The notes below the pieces were generated by a model that worked only from the letters and a program-made list of their open reading frames with translations, was not told the DNA's origin and did no database searches. Position numbers and translations under genes: made by a program. From the NCBI GenBank assembly GCA_003649565.1, contig QMSF01000058.1:1-6326 (forward strand): a stretch of 6,326 nt of DNA. Reading direction: 5' to 3'. This document shows positions 1 to 5,013 of the stretch, in pieces. Each line of letters starts with the position of its first letter. The stretch's first letter is position 1. Source of the DNA: Thermoprotei archaeon. GTDB taxonomy: Archaea > Thermoproteota > Methanomethylicia > Nezhaarchaeales > WYZ-LMO8.

Positions 1-2
1 GA

Positions 3-131
3 CTACTACATGAAAAACCGCTAAAGATACTATGTCCATACTGCTCACGTTACATAGATATAAACGAGTTCTACAGCTTACATTATGGTGTCGAGAAATG
101 GCTGAAAGACCACAATGGTTCACGTATGTAG
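3..131 (+). CDS. C-terminal part of a small CPYC protein (5' end outside window)
   Basis: The frame is open from the left edge and codes for 42 residues up to TAG at 129-131. A CPYC knuckle lies at visible residues 11-14, followed by an aromatic and charged helix-like tail (FYSLHYGVEKWLKDHNG). The single CxxC could be half of a zinc site whose partner lies upstream or involves the following His. The composition looks far more like protein than the competing frame that starts at base 32, which is why I prefer this reading. The next gene starts inside its 3' end, a 34-base overlap typical of this element. The family is not recognised. Confidence is moderate because only the C-terminus is visible. 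Confidence 0.55.
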   Translation, partial: LLHEKPLKILCPYCSRYIDINEFYSLHYGVEKWLKDHNGSRM

Positions 132-238
132 ATATAGCCAGAATGATCTTCGAGGGCTTCTTCACGTTAGTTGTGGTTTCAACCTTAATGTATAGGCTCT
201 ACTTATGGTTGAAGGAGAAGGGGATCATTAAGGATTGA
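98..238 (+). CDS. 46-residue single-pass membrane peptide
   Basis: I chose ATG at 98 because GGTG at 87-90 sits seven bases upstream. An earlier ATG at 32 in the same frame has no ribosome site, and its extra residues overlap the better-looking CPYC frame. The product starts with a short polar stretch (MAERPQW). It then has one hydrophobic helix at about residues 17-36 (MIFEGFFTLVVVSTLMYRLY) and ends in a basic tail (LWLKEKGIIKD). It is probably a membrane peptide with a positively charged end. No family is recognised, and such peptides are common in archaeal viruses and plasmids. It is probably co-transcribed with the preceding gene. The 60-base gap after it contains a new promoter. Confidence 0.55.
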   Translation: MAERPQWFTYVDIARMIFEGFFTLVVVSTLMYRLYLWLKEKGIIKD

Positions 239-244
239 GGCTTA

Positions 245-293
245 CACCAGTAAAACAGTTTAAATACTCTTTCTATACATTTTAATACTGGTG
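245..293 (+). promoter_or_regulatory. Promoter of the 300-3443 gene array with flanking inverted repeat
   Basis: TTTAAATA at 259-266 is a good archaeal TATA box, predicting a transcript start near 286-291. It is bracketed by a perfect 8-bp inverted repeat, CACCAGTA (245-252) and TACTGGTG (286-293). The right arm covers the expected start site and part of the first ribosome site. That geometry suits an operator: a protein bound to one or both arms would block TBP/TFB or the polymerase. The core ACTGGT also occurs in the direct repeats before the ribbon-helix-helix genes at 5452-5508. The promoter is read directly from sequence; the operator role is inference. Confidence 0.6.
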
Positions 294-299
294 ATCGGG

Positions 300-641
300 T
301 TGGGACGAATAGTCTTCCTAAACGCTTTTAGCCTATCAATGATAGACCACGACAACTACACCTTAATCGTCGAGAAGAAAGACCCTGCCCTTCTAAGGAA
401 CATAGTGAAGAAGTGGATTCAAATGGGCTATGATGTCTGCTGCTACATTAGACATGAAAGCACTCTAAACGTGATCAACGAGTTCTTCGGTTTTTCGTTA
501 GCACCTTCAAGTGACATCTACAAGCATGAAGACAAAGACATAATGATAGTAGCATCACTAAAACAACCAGCACGAGGCAGAGAAGTTCAAGTGCAAAGCA
601 TAGATGACTTGGACTTCTACCTCATAAGGGTGATAAAATGA
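300..641 (+). CDS. DUF1874/STIV-B116-like protein, putative anti-CRISPR cyclic tetra-adenylate ring nuclease (AcrIII-1 family)
   Basis: Family knowledge: viral DUF1874 proteins such as SIRV1 gp29 are dimeric ring nucleases that cleave cA4 and so switch off type III CRISPR defence. Seen here: 113 residues, close to the family's usual ~114, with its order of motifs. These are an N-terminal strand plus (L)NAFSLSMI, an IRHESTLNVIN motif in the middle (family I-GHDST-(I/L)-x-x-(I/V)N) containing the likely catalytic His (52 from this start), a strand DIMIVASL, then a -GR-V--QSIDDL segment and a final strand FYLIRVI. TTG at 300 is chosen because GGTGAT (290-295) lies four bases upstream and the N-terminus MGRIVFLNAF then matches family members. 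GTG at 291, possibly leaderless, would add three residues. Odd: the family's SQRLEEGK segment reads SLKQPARGRE here, so the Arg/Glu assisting catalysis seem changed. It may bind or cut a different signal, or have lost activity. It overlaps the next gene by ATGA. Confidence 0.78.
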   Translation: MGRIVFLNAFSLSMIDHDNYTLIVEKKDPALLRNIVKKWIQMGYDVCCYIRHESTLNVINEFFGFSLAPSSDIYKHEDKDIMIVASLKQPARGREVQVQSIDDLDFYLIRVIK

Positions 642-955
642 TTGAGGCTATAATGTTTGTTGGCGGGTTTGTTTGTGGTGCAGCTTTTTCATCTTTGTTC
701 TTTAGGTACAAGGTGCTAAAGATGCTAGATGTAATTGAGAGCTTTGTTGACGCAGAGAAGATATTGAATTCGATCAAGAGCAGCCTTCAGTCGATTAACA
801 ACTCGATAAACAGTGTTTTGAATAAGCTCAGCGAGATATCAGGTAGAACTTCAGACCTTAAAGTAGAAGTCGAAAGGGTCGAAGACAAAATCAACGATCT
901 CATAAACACGATAGAGTCAAACTACAAAATCAAGATCATAGCTGAAAAGAGGTGA
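638..955 (+). CDS. Membrane-anchored coiled-coil protein
   Basis: The product has 105 residues. Residues 4-22 form a hydrophobic segment rich in Gly, Ala and Phe (IMFVGGFVCGAAFSSLFF) followed by basic RYKVLK, so it is likely a single N-terminal membrane anchor with the rest in the cytoplasm. Residues 30-100 are a long helix with heptad spacing of Ile, Leu and Val (NSIKSSLQSINNSINSVLNKL and VEVERVEDKINDLINTI), which predicts a parallel coiled-coil oligomer. The start overlaps the stop of the DUF1874-like gene (ATGA), with GGTGAT at 629-634. No enzymatic motif is visible and the family is not recognised; similar anchor-plus-coil proteins occur widely in archaeal mobile elements. Tight coupling suggests co-expression with the ring-nuclease-like protein, not necessarily interaction. 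Confidence 0.75.
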   Translation: MIEAIMFVGGFVCGAAFSSLFFRYKVLKMLDVIESFVDAEKILNSIKSSLQSINNSINSVLNKLSEISGRTSDLKVEVERVEDKINDLINTIESNYKIKIIAEKR

Positions 956-961
956 CTTAAA

Positions 962-1189
962 GTGAAGAGGCTAGACGTGTTGAACAGCATTTTGCAGCAC
1001 ATCGATAAAGCAATTGAGGAGCTGAAGAATGTAAGGCCACTAATGGAGAAGCACTTTACATGGATGCACGGCTATACTAGGGCTTCTCAATTGGTCTCAG
1101 ACCTACTAACGAAGCTTTATGAGGTTAAAGGCAACTTCTTAGAAATGAAGAACATATACGATATGCTTGAGAGGGAGGTTGAAGAATGA
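962..1189 (+). CDS. Small all-helical protein, unknown function
   Basis: The product has 75 residues and a GTG start, supported by GAGGTGA at 949-955 six bases upstream. It is nearly all predicted helix: an amphipathic N-terminal helix (VLNSILQHIDKAIEELKNV), a central aromatic/His stretch (KHFTWMHGYTRA), and a second long helix ending in acidic residues (MLEREVEE). The pattern fits a two-helix hairpin or a partner for a coiled coil, such as the membrane-anchored protein just upstream. That pairing is only suggested by adjacency and helix type. No cysteines, membrane segment or known motif are seen. The stop overlaps the start of the next gene (ATGA at 1186-1189), so translation is probably coupled. 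The family is not recognised. Confidence 0.7.
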   Translation: MKRLDVLNSILQHIDKAIEELKNVRPLMEKHFTWMHGYTRASQLVSDLLTKLYEVKGNFLEMKNIYDMLEREVEE

Positions 1190-1422
1190 AGAGTGAAGAC
1201 AAGATTAGAAAAGTCGTGGAGTACTTGGAGAAACAATATCTCTATTGTAGGGTTTGTAAGGTTGTGAAGCCAAGGATGTTCTATGATGGCGATTTAGAGT
1301 GCGATCAATGTAAAACGCTTCTCGATGGTACGTGGTTTGAGTATGGCGTATACATAGCATTAAAATGGGTTTTAGGTGATATAAGCGACGAAGAGTTCTC
1401 TGAGAAAATAGACTTGGAGTGA
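1186..1422 (+). CDS. Zinc-ribbon protein (CxxC...CxxC), 78 residues
   Basis: GGAGGTT at 1174-1180 precedes an ATG that overlaps the previous stop. Layout: a charged helix at residues 4-18, then a four-cysteine zinc ribbon with C21-x2-C24 (CRVC) and C39-x2-C42 (CDQC), 14 residues between the pairs. An aromatic segment WFEYGVYIALKWVLG and an acidic C-terminus follow. The Cys spacing is that of a structural zinc ribbon, which in archaeal mobile elements usually serves DNA, RNA or protein binding. No other domain is present to decide among these. It is one of several paired-cysteine proteins in this array. The next gene begins six bases after its stop. Confidence 0.75.
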   Translation: MKSEDKIRKVVEYLEKQYLYCRVCKVVKPRMFYDGDLECDQCKTLLDGTWFEYGVYIALKWVLGDISDEEFSEKIDLE

Positions 1423-1428
1423 TCGAAA

Positions 1429-1704
1429 ATGAAGTGCGTATATGGAATAAGAAAGAGATGTCCAGTCTACCAATCGATTGAAGAGGCATTCCAGCTTGGT
1501 AAAGTTAGAGTCTCAAATATTGTTAAAGAAAAGAGTCAGGGGCTTCCTTCAGAGTTAACGAGCGTTCTAAAGACTATTGAGAATGCTATTGATATGCTTG
1601 CTACAAATCCGTTGCAGTTATTCGATATTCTATCAAAGTTCTGTTCTGCATGTCCATATAGGATAATACACATCGAGAAGACGGTGCATAAAATGTTTAA
1701 CTGA
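1429..1704 (+). CDS. Four-cysteine helical protein, 91 residues
   Basis: GGAGTGAT at 1416-1423 lies five bases before the ATG. Cysteines at 3, 11, 72 and 75 (MKC, RCPVYQ and FCSACPYR) bracket a purely helical middle (SIEEAFQLGK, then SVLKTIENAIDMLATN). Two Cys at each end of a helical bundle suggest a zinc or Fe-S site that clamps the termini together. The N-terminal part resembles the CxxC-x5-C proteins at 2813 and 6228 in having Cys, an aromatic/basic loop, Cys, a hydrophobic pair and then an amphipathic helix, but lacks their first Cys pair. Function is unknown. It is part of the rightward array and is separated by 19 bases from the next start. Confidence 0.7.
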   Translation: MKCVYGIRKRCPVYQSIEEAFQLGKVRVSNIVKEKSQGLPSELTSVLKTIENAIDMLATNPLQLFDILSKFCSACPYRIIHIEKTVHKMFN

Positions 1705-1723
1705 TGATTAGGGGTTGATTGTA

Positions 1724-1915
1724 ATGAGTAAGGTAGTGGTTTATGAAGGCTACCTATATGTACAACCATACTGTGGCGATCACTACTTCGTTTCGCCAAA
1801 GCGAAAAGAACCAGACAAAGATGGCTTTTATACTATGGATGATGAAGATAAGAGCGTTGATTTAGGCGACTTCATTAGTAAAAAGGTTAGAATAACTATT
1901 GAGGTGATAGAATGA
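1724..1915 (+). CDS. Small beta-rich protein, unknown function
   Basis: ATG at 1724 gives 63 residues; an in-frame TTG nine bases earlier lies inside the purine-rich ribosome site (GGGGTTGATT, 1711-1720) and is less likely. The first part alternates hydrophobic and aromatic residues as beta strands (KVVVYEGYLYVQPYCGDHYFV). A charged, probably loose section (SPKRKEPDKDGFYTMDDEDKS) follows, and then a last strand pair (DFISKKVRITIEVIE). It could be a small SH3- or OB-like barrel by pattern, but no specific motif supports that. The single Cys sits in QPYCGDHY. Its last codon overlaps the next gene's ATG (ATGA), so translation is likely coupled to the zinc-ribbon peptide that follows. Confidence 0.65.
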   Translation: MSKVVVYEGYLYVQPYCGDHYFVSPKRKEPDKDGFYTMDDEDKSVDLGDFISKKVRITIEVIE

Positions 1916-2037
1916 GTGTGGAAGTTGAATGCTGGTATTGTAAACATGTAAACAAGGTGCAGCTTCCACAAAGAAAATTAGGCGTTAAATGCGAGAAGTG
2001 CGGTAACATAATTCCTTACCCTCCACTACCTCTTTAG
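1912..2037 (+). CDS. 41-residue zinc-ribbon peptide
   Basis: This short gene is easy to miss. ATG at 1912 overlaps the preceding stop as ATGA, and GAGGTGAT at 1901-1908 lies three bases upstream. Almost the whole product is a zinc ribbon: CWYC at residues 7-10 and CEKCG at 27-31, with 16 residues between the pairs, followed by a proline-rich tail (IIPYPPLPL). The CxxC-x16-CxxCG arrangement is that of a classical rubredoxin-knuckle zinc ribbon, here without any attached domain. Such stand-alone ribbons can bind nucleic acid or act as adaptors; nothing shows which. The next gene follows after nine bases, with GGTGAG in the gap. Confidence 0.75.
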   Translation: MSVEVECWYCKHVNKVQLPQRKLGVKCEKCGNIIPYPPLPL

Positions 2038-2046
2038 GGTGAGATC

Positions 2047-2310
2047 ATGGAAGTGGTCTTGCAGTTCATTAATAACCGCCATAAGATGGTGTTTTGGAAT
2101 ACGATTGACAATAAGGACGTTAGGGAAGCATTCGATCTAATCAAAGTTGAGAGGGATAACAATCATGGTGTAACGTTTTATCATCTCGATATACCGCCTA
2201 AAACACAGCTATTCAAGGTTACATTAAACTCAAAGCGTAGATTAACGAGAATAGATAGATACGAAATAGACCATAATGGGTTTCCAAAATTTATTGAGAG
2301 GGTGAAATAA
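2047..2310 (+). CDS. Conserved-looking 87-residue protein, unknown function
   Basis: GGTGAG at 2038-2043 precedes ATG at 2047 by three bases. The N-terminus is a strand (MEVVLQFIN) followed by a basic/aromatic turn and a helix (DNKDVREAFDLIKVERD). After it come strands GVTFYHLDI and TQLFKVTLN, a basic stretch SKRRLTRIDRYEID and a final FPKFIERVK. The mixed alpha/beta pattern and basic C-terminal half would allow nucleic-acid binding, but no known motif confirms it. There are no cysteines or membrane segments. It overlaps the next gene by one base (TAATG at 2308-2312). The family is not recognised. Confidence 0.65.
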   Translation: MEVVLQFINNRHKMVFWNTIDNKDVREAFDLIKVERDNNHGVTFYHLDIPPKTQLFKVTLNSKRRLTRIDRYEIDHNGFPKFIERVK

Positions 2311-2498
2311 TGGTTGTCGTGGAGCTTGTAAATAAGTCTTCTAAGGAGCTTGAAGTCACCTTCTATGTTACTTATAGGGTTAAGGAAGATGTTTTACGTG
2401 ATGGCAAAGCCTCGATAGATACATCATTGCTACGGTTTGAAGCAATTCCAACTGTTATAGAGATAATAGTGATGGATAGGAAGGGCGGTGAACAATAA
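2310..2498 (+). CDS. Small beta-sandwich-like protein, 62 residues
   Basis: The start overlaps the previous stop by one base and has GGTGAA at 2301-2306. The product is dominated by alternating strands: VVVELVNKSSKELEVTFYVTY, then a charged turn, SLLRFEAI and TVIEIIVMDR. This recalls one half of an immunoglobulin-like or other all-beta fold, with a polar C-terminus (KGGEQ). No catalytic or metal-binding residues stand out, and there are no cysteines. It is too short and featureless for a functional guess. After its stop, a nine-codon ORF with its own GGTGA site occupies the 36-base gap before the next gene. Confidence 0.6.
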   Translation: MVVVELVNKSSKELEVTFYVTYRVKEDVLRDGKASIDTSLLRFEAIPTVIEIIVMDRKGGEQ

Positions 2499-2534
2499 AA
2501 ATGAGCGCTAAACCTAAAAGAGGTGAATAGATAG

Positions 2535-2816
2535 ATGGAAACCAGATACATAGTTTGGTTTAACACCTATACTTTAGTGATAGATGTAGAATATGAAAGT
2601 GAGGATAACTTCTCTGTTTGCATATCGACTATCGACTATCTAATGTCATTGCGCTACTATAGGCGGGGAGCAGAGGAAGTCGGTAAGATAGATGTGCTGT
2701 TCTATACTGAGCTAACCGTAATGGAAGACGAGTTCTACGACTACCTGCTAGATGTAGCTGAAGAGGTACTGAAAAAAGGCATCATACTAGGAGAAAGGCA
2801 GGTGAACGATCATTGA
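2535..2816 (+). CDS. Acidic alpha/beta protein, 93 residues, unknown function
   Basis: GAGGTGA at 2520-2526 lies eight bases before ATG at 2535. The N-terminal half reads as paired strands (RYIVWFNTYTLVIDVEYES and DNFSVCIST), then a loop rich in Tyr and Arg (LMSLRYYRRG). A strand IDVLFYTEL leads into an acidic amphipathic helix (EDEFYDYLLDVAEEVLKKG). The pattern resembles a small ferredoxin-like or two-layer fold but no family is recognised. The many Tyr and acidic residues would suit a protein-protein surface. The stop overlaps the TTG start of the next gene (TTGA at 2813-2816), implying coupled translation. Confidence 0.65.
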   Translation: METRYIVWFNTYTLVIDVEYESEDNFSVCISTIDYLMSLRYYRRGAEEVGKIDVLFYTELTVMEDEFYDYLLDVAEEVLKKGIILGERQVNDH

Positions 2817-3193
2817 GCGAACGCAAAGTATCATGCTTCTTCTGTAAACACTACTATGATTGCAATGTTCGTAAAGCAGTAAGAGCCGTTGAAGACGCAT
2901 TAGATGAAGCGTCTAACTACCTCAATGAGTACTTTCTTGAAGATGTTCTCGACAAGCTAAATAGGGTCTACGATGCTGTGGCTGAGAAATGTAGGGATTT
3001 CGAATATGAAAGCCCAACAAAGAAATGGAGCGACATCTTCAATGACATCAAGGAGACGGTTGAAAACGCAATGCACGTATTAGTCCCCTTCTTAACGCTT
3101 AGAGCTGTGAAAAAAGTGTTTGAAAAGATGGAGGAGCAAGAGGAGAAGCAGGGTGAAGATAAATGTGTAGAAGCGATAAAGCAGGAATCTTAG
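2813..3193 (+). CDS. CxxC-x5-C helical protein, probable zinc or Fe-S site
   Basis: TTG start at 2813 overlaps the previous stop; GGTGA at 2801-2805 supports it, and no nearby ATG exists. The product has 126 residues. Cysteines 8, 11 and 17 form CFFCKHYYDC, with a fourth candidate ligand at C60 (AEKCRDFE) after a helical hairpin. The rest is long helices, one with a hydrophobic patch MHVLVPFLTLRAVKKVF (~95-111), ending in a very charged tail (KMEEQEEKQGEDK). The CxxCK-x2-Y-x-C signature is shared with the gene at the right edge (6228), which suggests duplicated genes within the element. A three-plus-one Cys site could bind zinc or a cluster; function is unknown. The next gene starts inside its last 31 bases. 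Confidence 0.7.
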   Translation: MSERKVSCFFCKHYYDCNVRKAVRAVEDALDEASNYLNEYFLEDVLDKLNRVYDAVAEKCRDFEYESPTKKWSDIFNDIKETVENAMHVLVPFLTLRAVKKVFEKMEEQEEKQGEDKCVEAIKQES

Positions 3194-3366
3194 ATTTAAT
3201 GTTAGAAACAACATGCAGGATATGCCTTCTAAGGAGTAGATGTATAGATGAGACACTCAGAATAAGGAGACTAGCCTTCTCATGCTTTATATCTCGTTTT
3301 CATGCTAGGCTAGCAGATCTAGCCTTCACGGTGAGAAAATGCATTACTGCATTAAAAAGCAAGTAG
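3163..3366 (+). CDS. Basic Cys-rich miniprotein, 67 residues
   Basis: ATG at 3163, with GGGTGA at 3150-3155, starts inside the preceding gene. Cysteines 18, 21 and 27 (CRICLLRSRC) have the same CxxC-x5-C spacing as the genes at 2813 and 6228; additional Cys are at 2, 41 and 60. The flanking helices are Arg-rich (DETLRIRRLAF, RFHARLADLAFTVRK), giving a strongly basic protein that could contact nucleic acid. The last 28 bases overlap the next gene. I believe it is coding because of the ribosome site and the repeated Cys motif, but its composition is less typical than its neighbours. Its family is not recognised. Confidence 0.55.
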   Translation: MCRSDKAGILDLMLETTCRICLLRSRCIDETLRIRRLAFSCFISRFHARLADLAFTVRKCITALKSK

Positions 3367-3443
3367 TAGTAAAGAACAAGAGATGTAAATACAAGGCTGA
3401 ATGCGAATTCAGAAACACAAAAATATGTGTGCTAAACAGATAA
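3339..3443 (+). CDS. 34-residue Cys-rich basic peptide, last gene of the array
   Basis: GGTGA at 3330-3334 lies four bases before ATG at 3339, the usual spacing here. Of 34 residues, four are Cys (4, 16, 22, 30) and nine are Lys/Arg. CKYKAEC repeats the C-x5-C half of the CxxC-x5-C motif seen in its neighbours. Four cysteines are enough for one zinc site, so this may be a stand-alone zinc peptide, or a decayed copy of the longer paralogues. It overlaps the end of the preceding gene by 28 bases. No gene clearly follows before the convergent terminator region. Confidence 0.5.
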   Translation: MHYCIKKQVVVKNKRCKYKAECEFRNTKICVLNR

Positions 3444-3456
3444 TCTAAGGGGATGA

Positions 3457-3597
3457 TTGAGGGGGTTCTCTCTGAAAAATGATGATCAGTTCGACGAAAG
3501 ACCCTCAAAAAATACCCGTGGGTGGGGGTCTTTCATCTGCCACGCTGTTGCTCCGCGGCTTAGGCTAGACTGGCCCGTACGGGTTAAAGCCTCTTAG
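3457..3597 (+). CDS. Doubtful 46-codon ORF in the convergent region
   Basis: A TTG at 3457 behind AGGGGATGA (3448-3456) opens a 46-codon frame ending at TAG 3595-3597. Its second half (FICHAVAPRLRLDWPVRVKAS) reads like real protein, and this stretch is more GC-rich than its surroundings. Against it: the start and ribosome site are poor, a second frame (3479-3568, 29 codons) is also open, and the DNA holds strong inverted repeats that could explain the composition as RNA structure. It may be a small gene, a fragment of a larger one, or noncoding. Confidence 0.25.
   Translation: MRGFSLKNDDQFDERPSKNTRGWGSFICHAVAPRLRLDWPVRVKAS
3496..3534 (+). repeat. 9-bp inverted repeat with competing stem, convergent region
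   Basis: GAAAGACCC (3496-3504) and GGGTCTTTC (3526-3534) are perfect inverted copies, with a smaller ACCCGTGGGT hairpin inside the loop (3514-3523). The same CCC can instead pair upstream: TTGAGGG (3457-3463) matches CCCTCAA (3502-3508). The two stems exclude each other. A 10-bp palindrome CCCGTACGGG lies just downstream at 3574-3583. Likely a 3' structure of the rightward transcript, although such repeats next to an integrase gene could also mark a recombination site. Confidence 0.5.
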
Positions 3598-3618
3598 TTG
3601 CTTAGCCCTTTACCCTCA

Positions 3619-3636
3619 TTTTTTAAAAAGCAAAAA
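3619..3636. terminator. Bidirectional T/A terminator between array and integrase
   Basis: A run of six T (3619-3624) directly followed by five A gives a T-run for rightward transcripts. On the minus strand CTTTTT and a further TTTTTG (the CAAAAA at 3631-3636) serve the integrase message, whose stop is at 3650. Archaeal termination needs little more than a U-tract, so this convergent site probably ends both transcripts. Confidence 0.5.
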
Positions 3637-3649
3637 TAGATGAATAAAG

Positions 3650-5011
3650 TTAAGAAACAATAGCTGTTTTTGCAGCCTCAATCTCTCTTAACACTCTCTC
3701 TTTCGTTGTCTTGCTGAATCTCAAGTAGTAGACATAGGCTGTTTTAAGGTCTTCCCAGCCAACACCGAGAGCAAGTCTATCACTACACGCTATTTCTAAT
3801 GGTACTCCAAGCTCAGCTAGTATTGATAATCCGCTTCGACGTATATCATGAGGGCTAAGCGTAAACGGTAACTCAAGTAGCTTCGATATCTTCCTTAACG
3901 TTCTCTTATACCAGTTCTCGAAGTCCTTTATGCTCTTAAGCTTTGTTATGCTTGCTATTATCGAGCCTTTCTCTCTGGCGTACTTCCTTAGTAGCTGAGA
4001 AATTTCAACGTCTAGCCATGATGGATCGCAGTACCACCATTTATTCGTTTTATGTTCGTAGATCTTAATGGTTATACTGTCTTCACGAAAGTCTCCACGC
4101 CATGATACGTTTTCCCATTTTAGACCGCAAAGGCTGCTTTTGGCGTCTTCAAGATCGTTACCACTTTCCCAGCCTTCTCTAGCCCTGGTAGCAAGATGTA
4201 ACGCAAAGACTAGGAATTCTTGTTCTGTCAATTTTCCTTGCCTCCAAAACTCCTTGACTTTGAGGTAGTCCTTGTAGAAGATGACTCTCTCAACGGGTTT
4301 AGCAAACTTTGTTGCTGCACCCATTAATCCCTCAAACCAATTTTTGAATGCTGGTATTGCTCGTAGCTTTATCATCCATCGTCTCTTCTGTTCTTGTGAT
4401 ATTACTCCTTCTTGATACATTCTTTCTATCACTTGAAGTACTTGATCTTCATTCCAAAAATCGGGGTTTAATGGTTGGATTCCTTTCTCTCTCATGTAAT
4501 CCATGATTCTTTGAACTATCCTTATGATTTGGGCTTTATCTCGATCGCTTAGAAACACTTCGTGTCCTGCTATTATCGACCTCTTTCTTATTGGTCTTGT
4601 TAAGAAGTCTTGGATTATCTTGCTTTGTGTAACATCAGTTATTGTTGTTTTTGCCTTAGCTTCCAACAAGCCTTCTGTTATCGCTATGCAGTCTTGTAAC
4701 GTTAATTGCACTTGTTCGACTTTGTTTGTTTCCTTGTTGTATATGCTCACTAGTCCTTGTTCTTCGATTTTCTTTCGTATTCTGTACAACGCTGTTTTAT
4801 CGACAAAAAGGAGTTTTGCTAGCTCATCGAGGCTAACGCTCATTTTTTCGTTCAGCCATATAATCATCGCAACCTCTTCTTTATCGAAAAGGAAAGGTCT
4901 TCCCCAACGAGCCAAAGAACCATAAGTCTTTTGGATTTCCCTTACCCTGTCACGGATCTCAAAAAGCCGTTTTTCAAGGTCTTTAGGGATTATCTTTCCT
5001 TTTAACTCCAT
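3650..5011 (-). CDS. Tyrosine recombinase (integrase) with N-terminal helix-turn-helix
   Basis: This 453-residue protein cuts and rejoins DNA at an attachment site through a 3'-phosphotyrosine. Residues 46-90 contain a winged-helix-like helix-turn-helix (SLDELAKLLFVDKTALYRIRKKIEE). The middle, about 150-250, is helical as in core-binding domains. The catalytic domain shows R278 in T-x-x-R-E-G, K321 (EHKTNK), H388-x2-R391 (SPHDIRRSG), W419 and Y428. The W-to-Y spacing of nine is that of Cre, and Trp replaces the more common His. All six catalytic positions are therefore accounted for and the gene appears intact. At 453 residues it is longer than typical archaeal integrases; the extra length is the N-terminal domain. 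GGAGGGG (minus strand, 5023-5017) lies five bases before the ATG. It stands convergent to the gene array and divergent to the RHH pair. R278 is chosen over R276 by spacing only. Confidence 0.92.
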   Translation of the reverse strand: MELKGKIIPKDLEKRLFEIRDRVREIQKTYGSLARWGRPFLFDKEEVAMIIWLNEKMSVSLDELAKLLFVDKTALYRIRKKIEEQGLVSIYNKETNKVEQVQLTLQDCIAITEGLLEAKAKTTITDVTQSKIIQDFLTRPIRKRSIIAGHEVFLSDRDKAQIIRIVQRIMDYMREKGIQPLNPDFWNEDQVLQVIERMYQEGVISQEQKRRWMIKLRAIPAFKNWFEGLMGAATKFAKPVERVIFYKDYLKVKEFWRQGKLTEQEFLVFALHLATRAREGWESGNDLEDAKSSLCGLKWENVSWRGDFREDSITIKIYEHKTNKWWYCDPSWLDVEISQLLRKYAREKGSIIASITKLKSIKDFENWYKRTLRKISKLLELPFTLSPHDIRRSGLSILAELGVPLEIACSDRLALGVGWEDLKTAYVYYLRFSKTTKERVLREIEAAKTAIVS

Positions 5012-5013
5012 CT

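Noticed and set aside
32..97. Upstream extension of the membrane peptide from ATG at 32
   Set aside because: No ribosome site, and the added residues lie over a better-looking frame (3-131); ATG at 98 has GGTG correctly placed.
2501..2530. Nine-codon ORF (MSAKPKRGE) with GGTGA at 2487-2491, ending inside the next ribosome site
   Set aside because: Could be a leader peptide, but nine codons in a 36-base gap is easily chance; not listed as a gene.
1205..2566. Minus-strand open frames at 1205-1489, 1536-1799 and 2372-2566
   Set aside because: Shadows of well-supported plus-strand genes with good ribosome sites; the minus frames have none and unlikely Ser/His-rich content.
3444..3649. tRNA gene or tRNA fragment as attachment site next to the integrase
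   Set aside because: No T-arm GGTTCRA consensus or cloverleaf could be found on either strand here, nor in 5012-5628.
4068..4925. Plus-strand frames at 4068-4268 and 4524-4925
   Set aside because: Antisense shadows of the integrase gene, rich in Ser, Leu and Cys from reverse reading of its codons.
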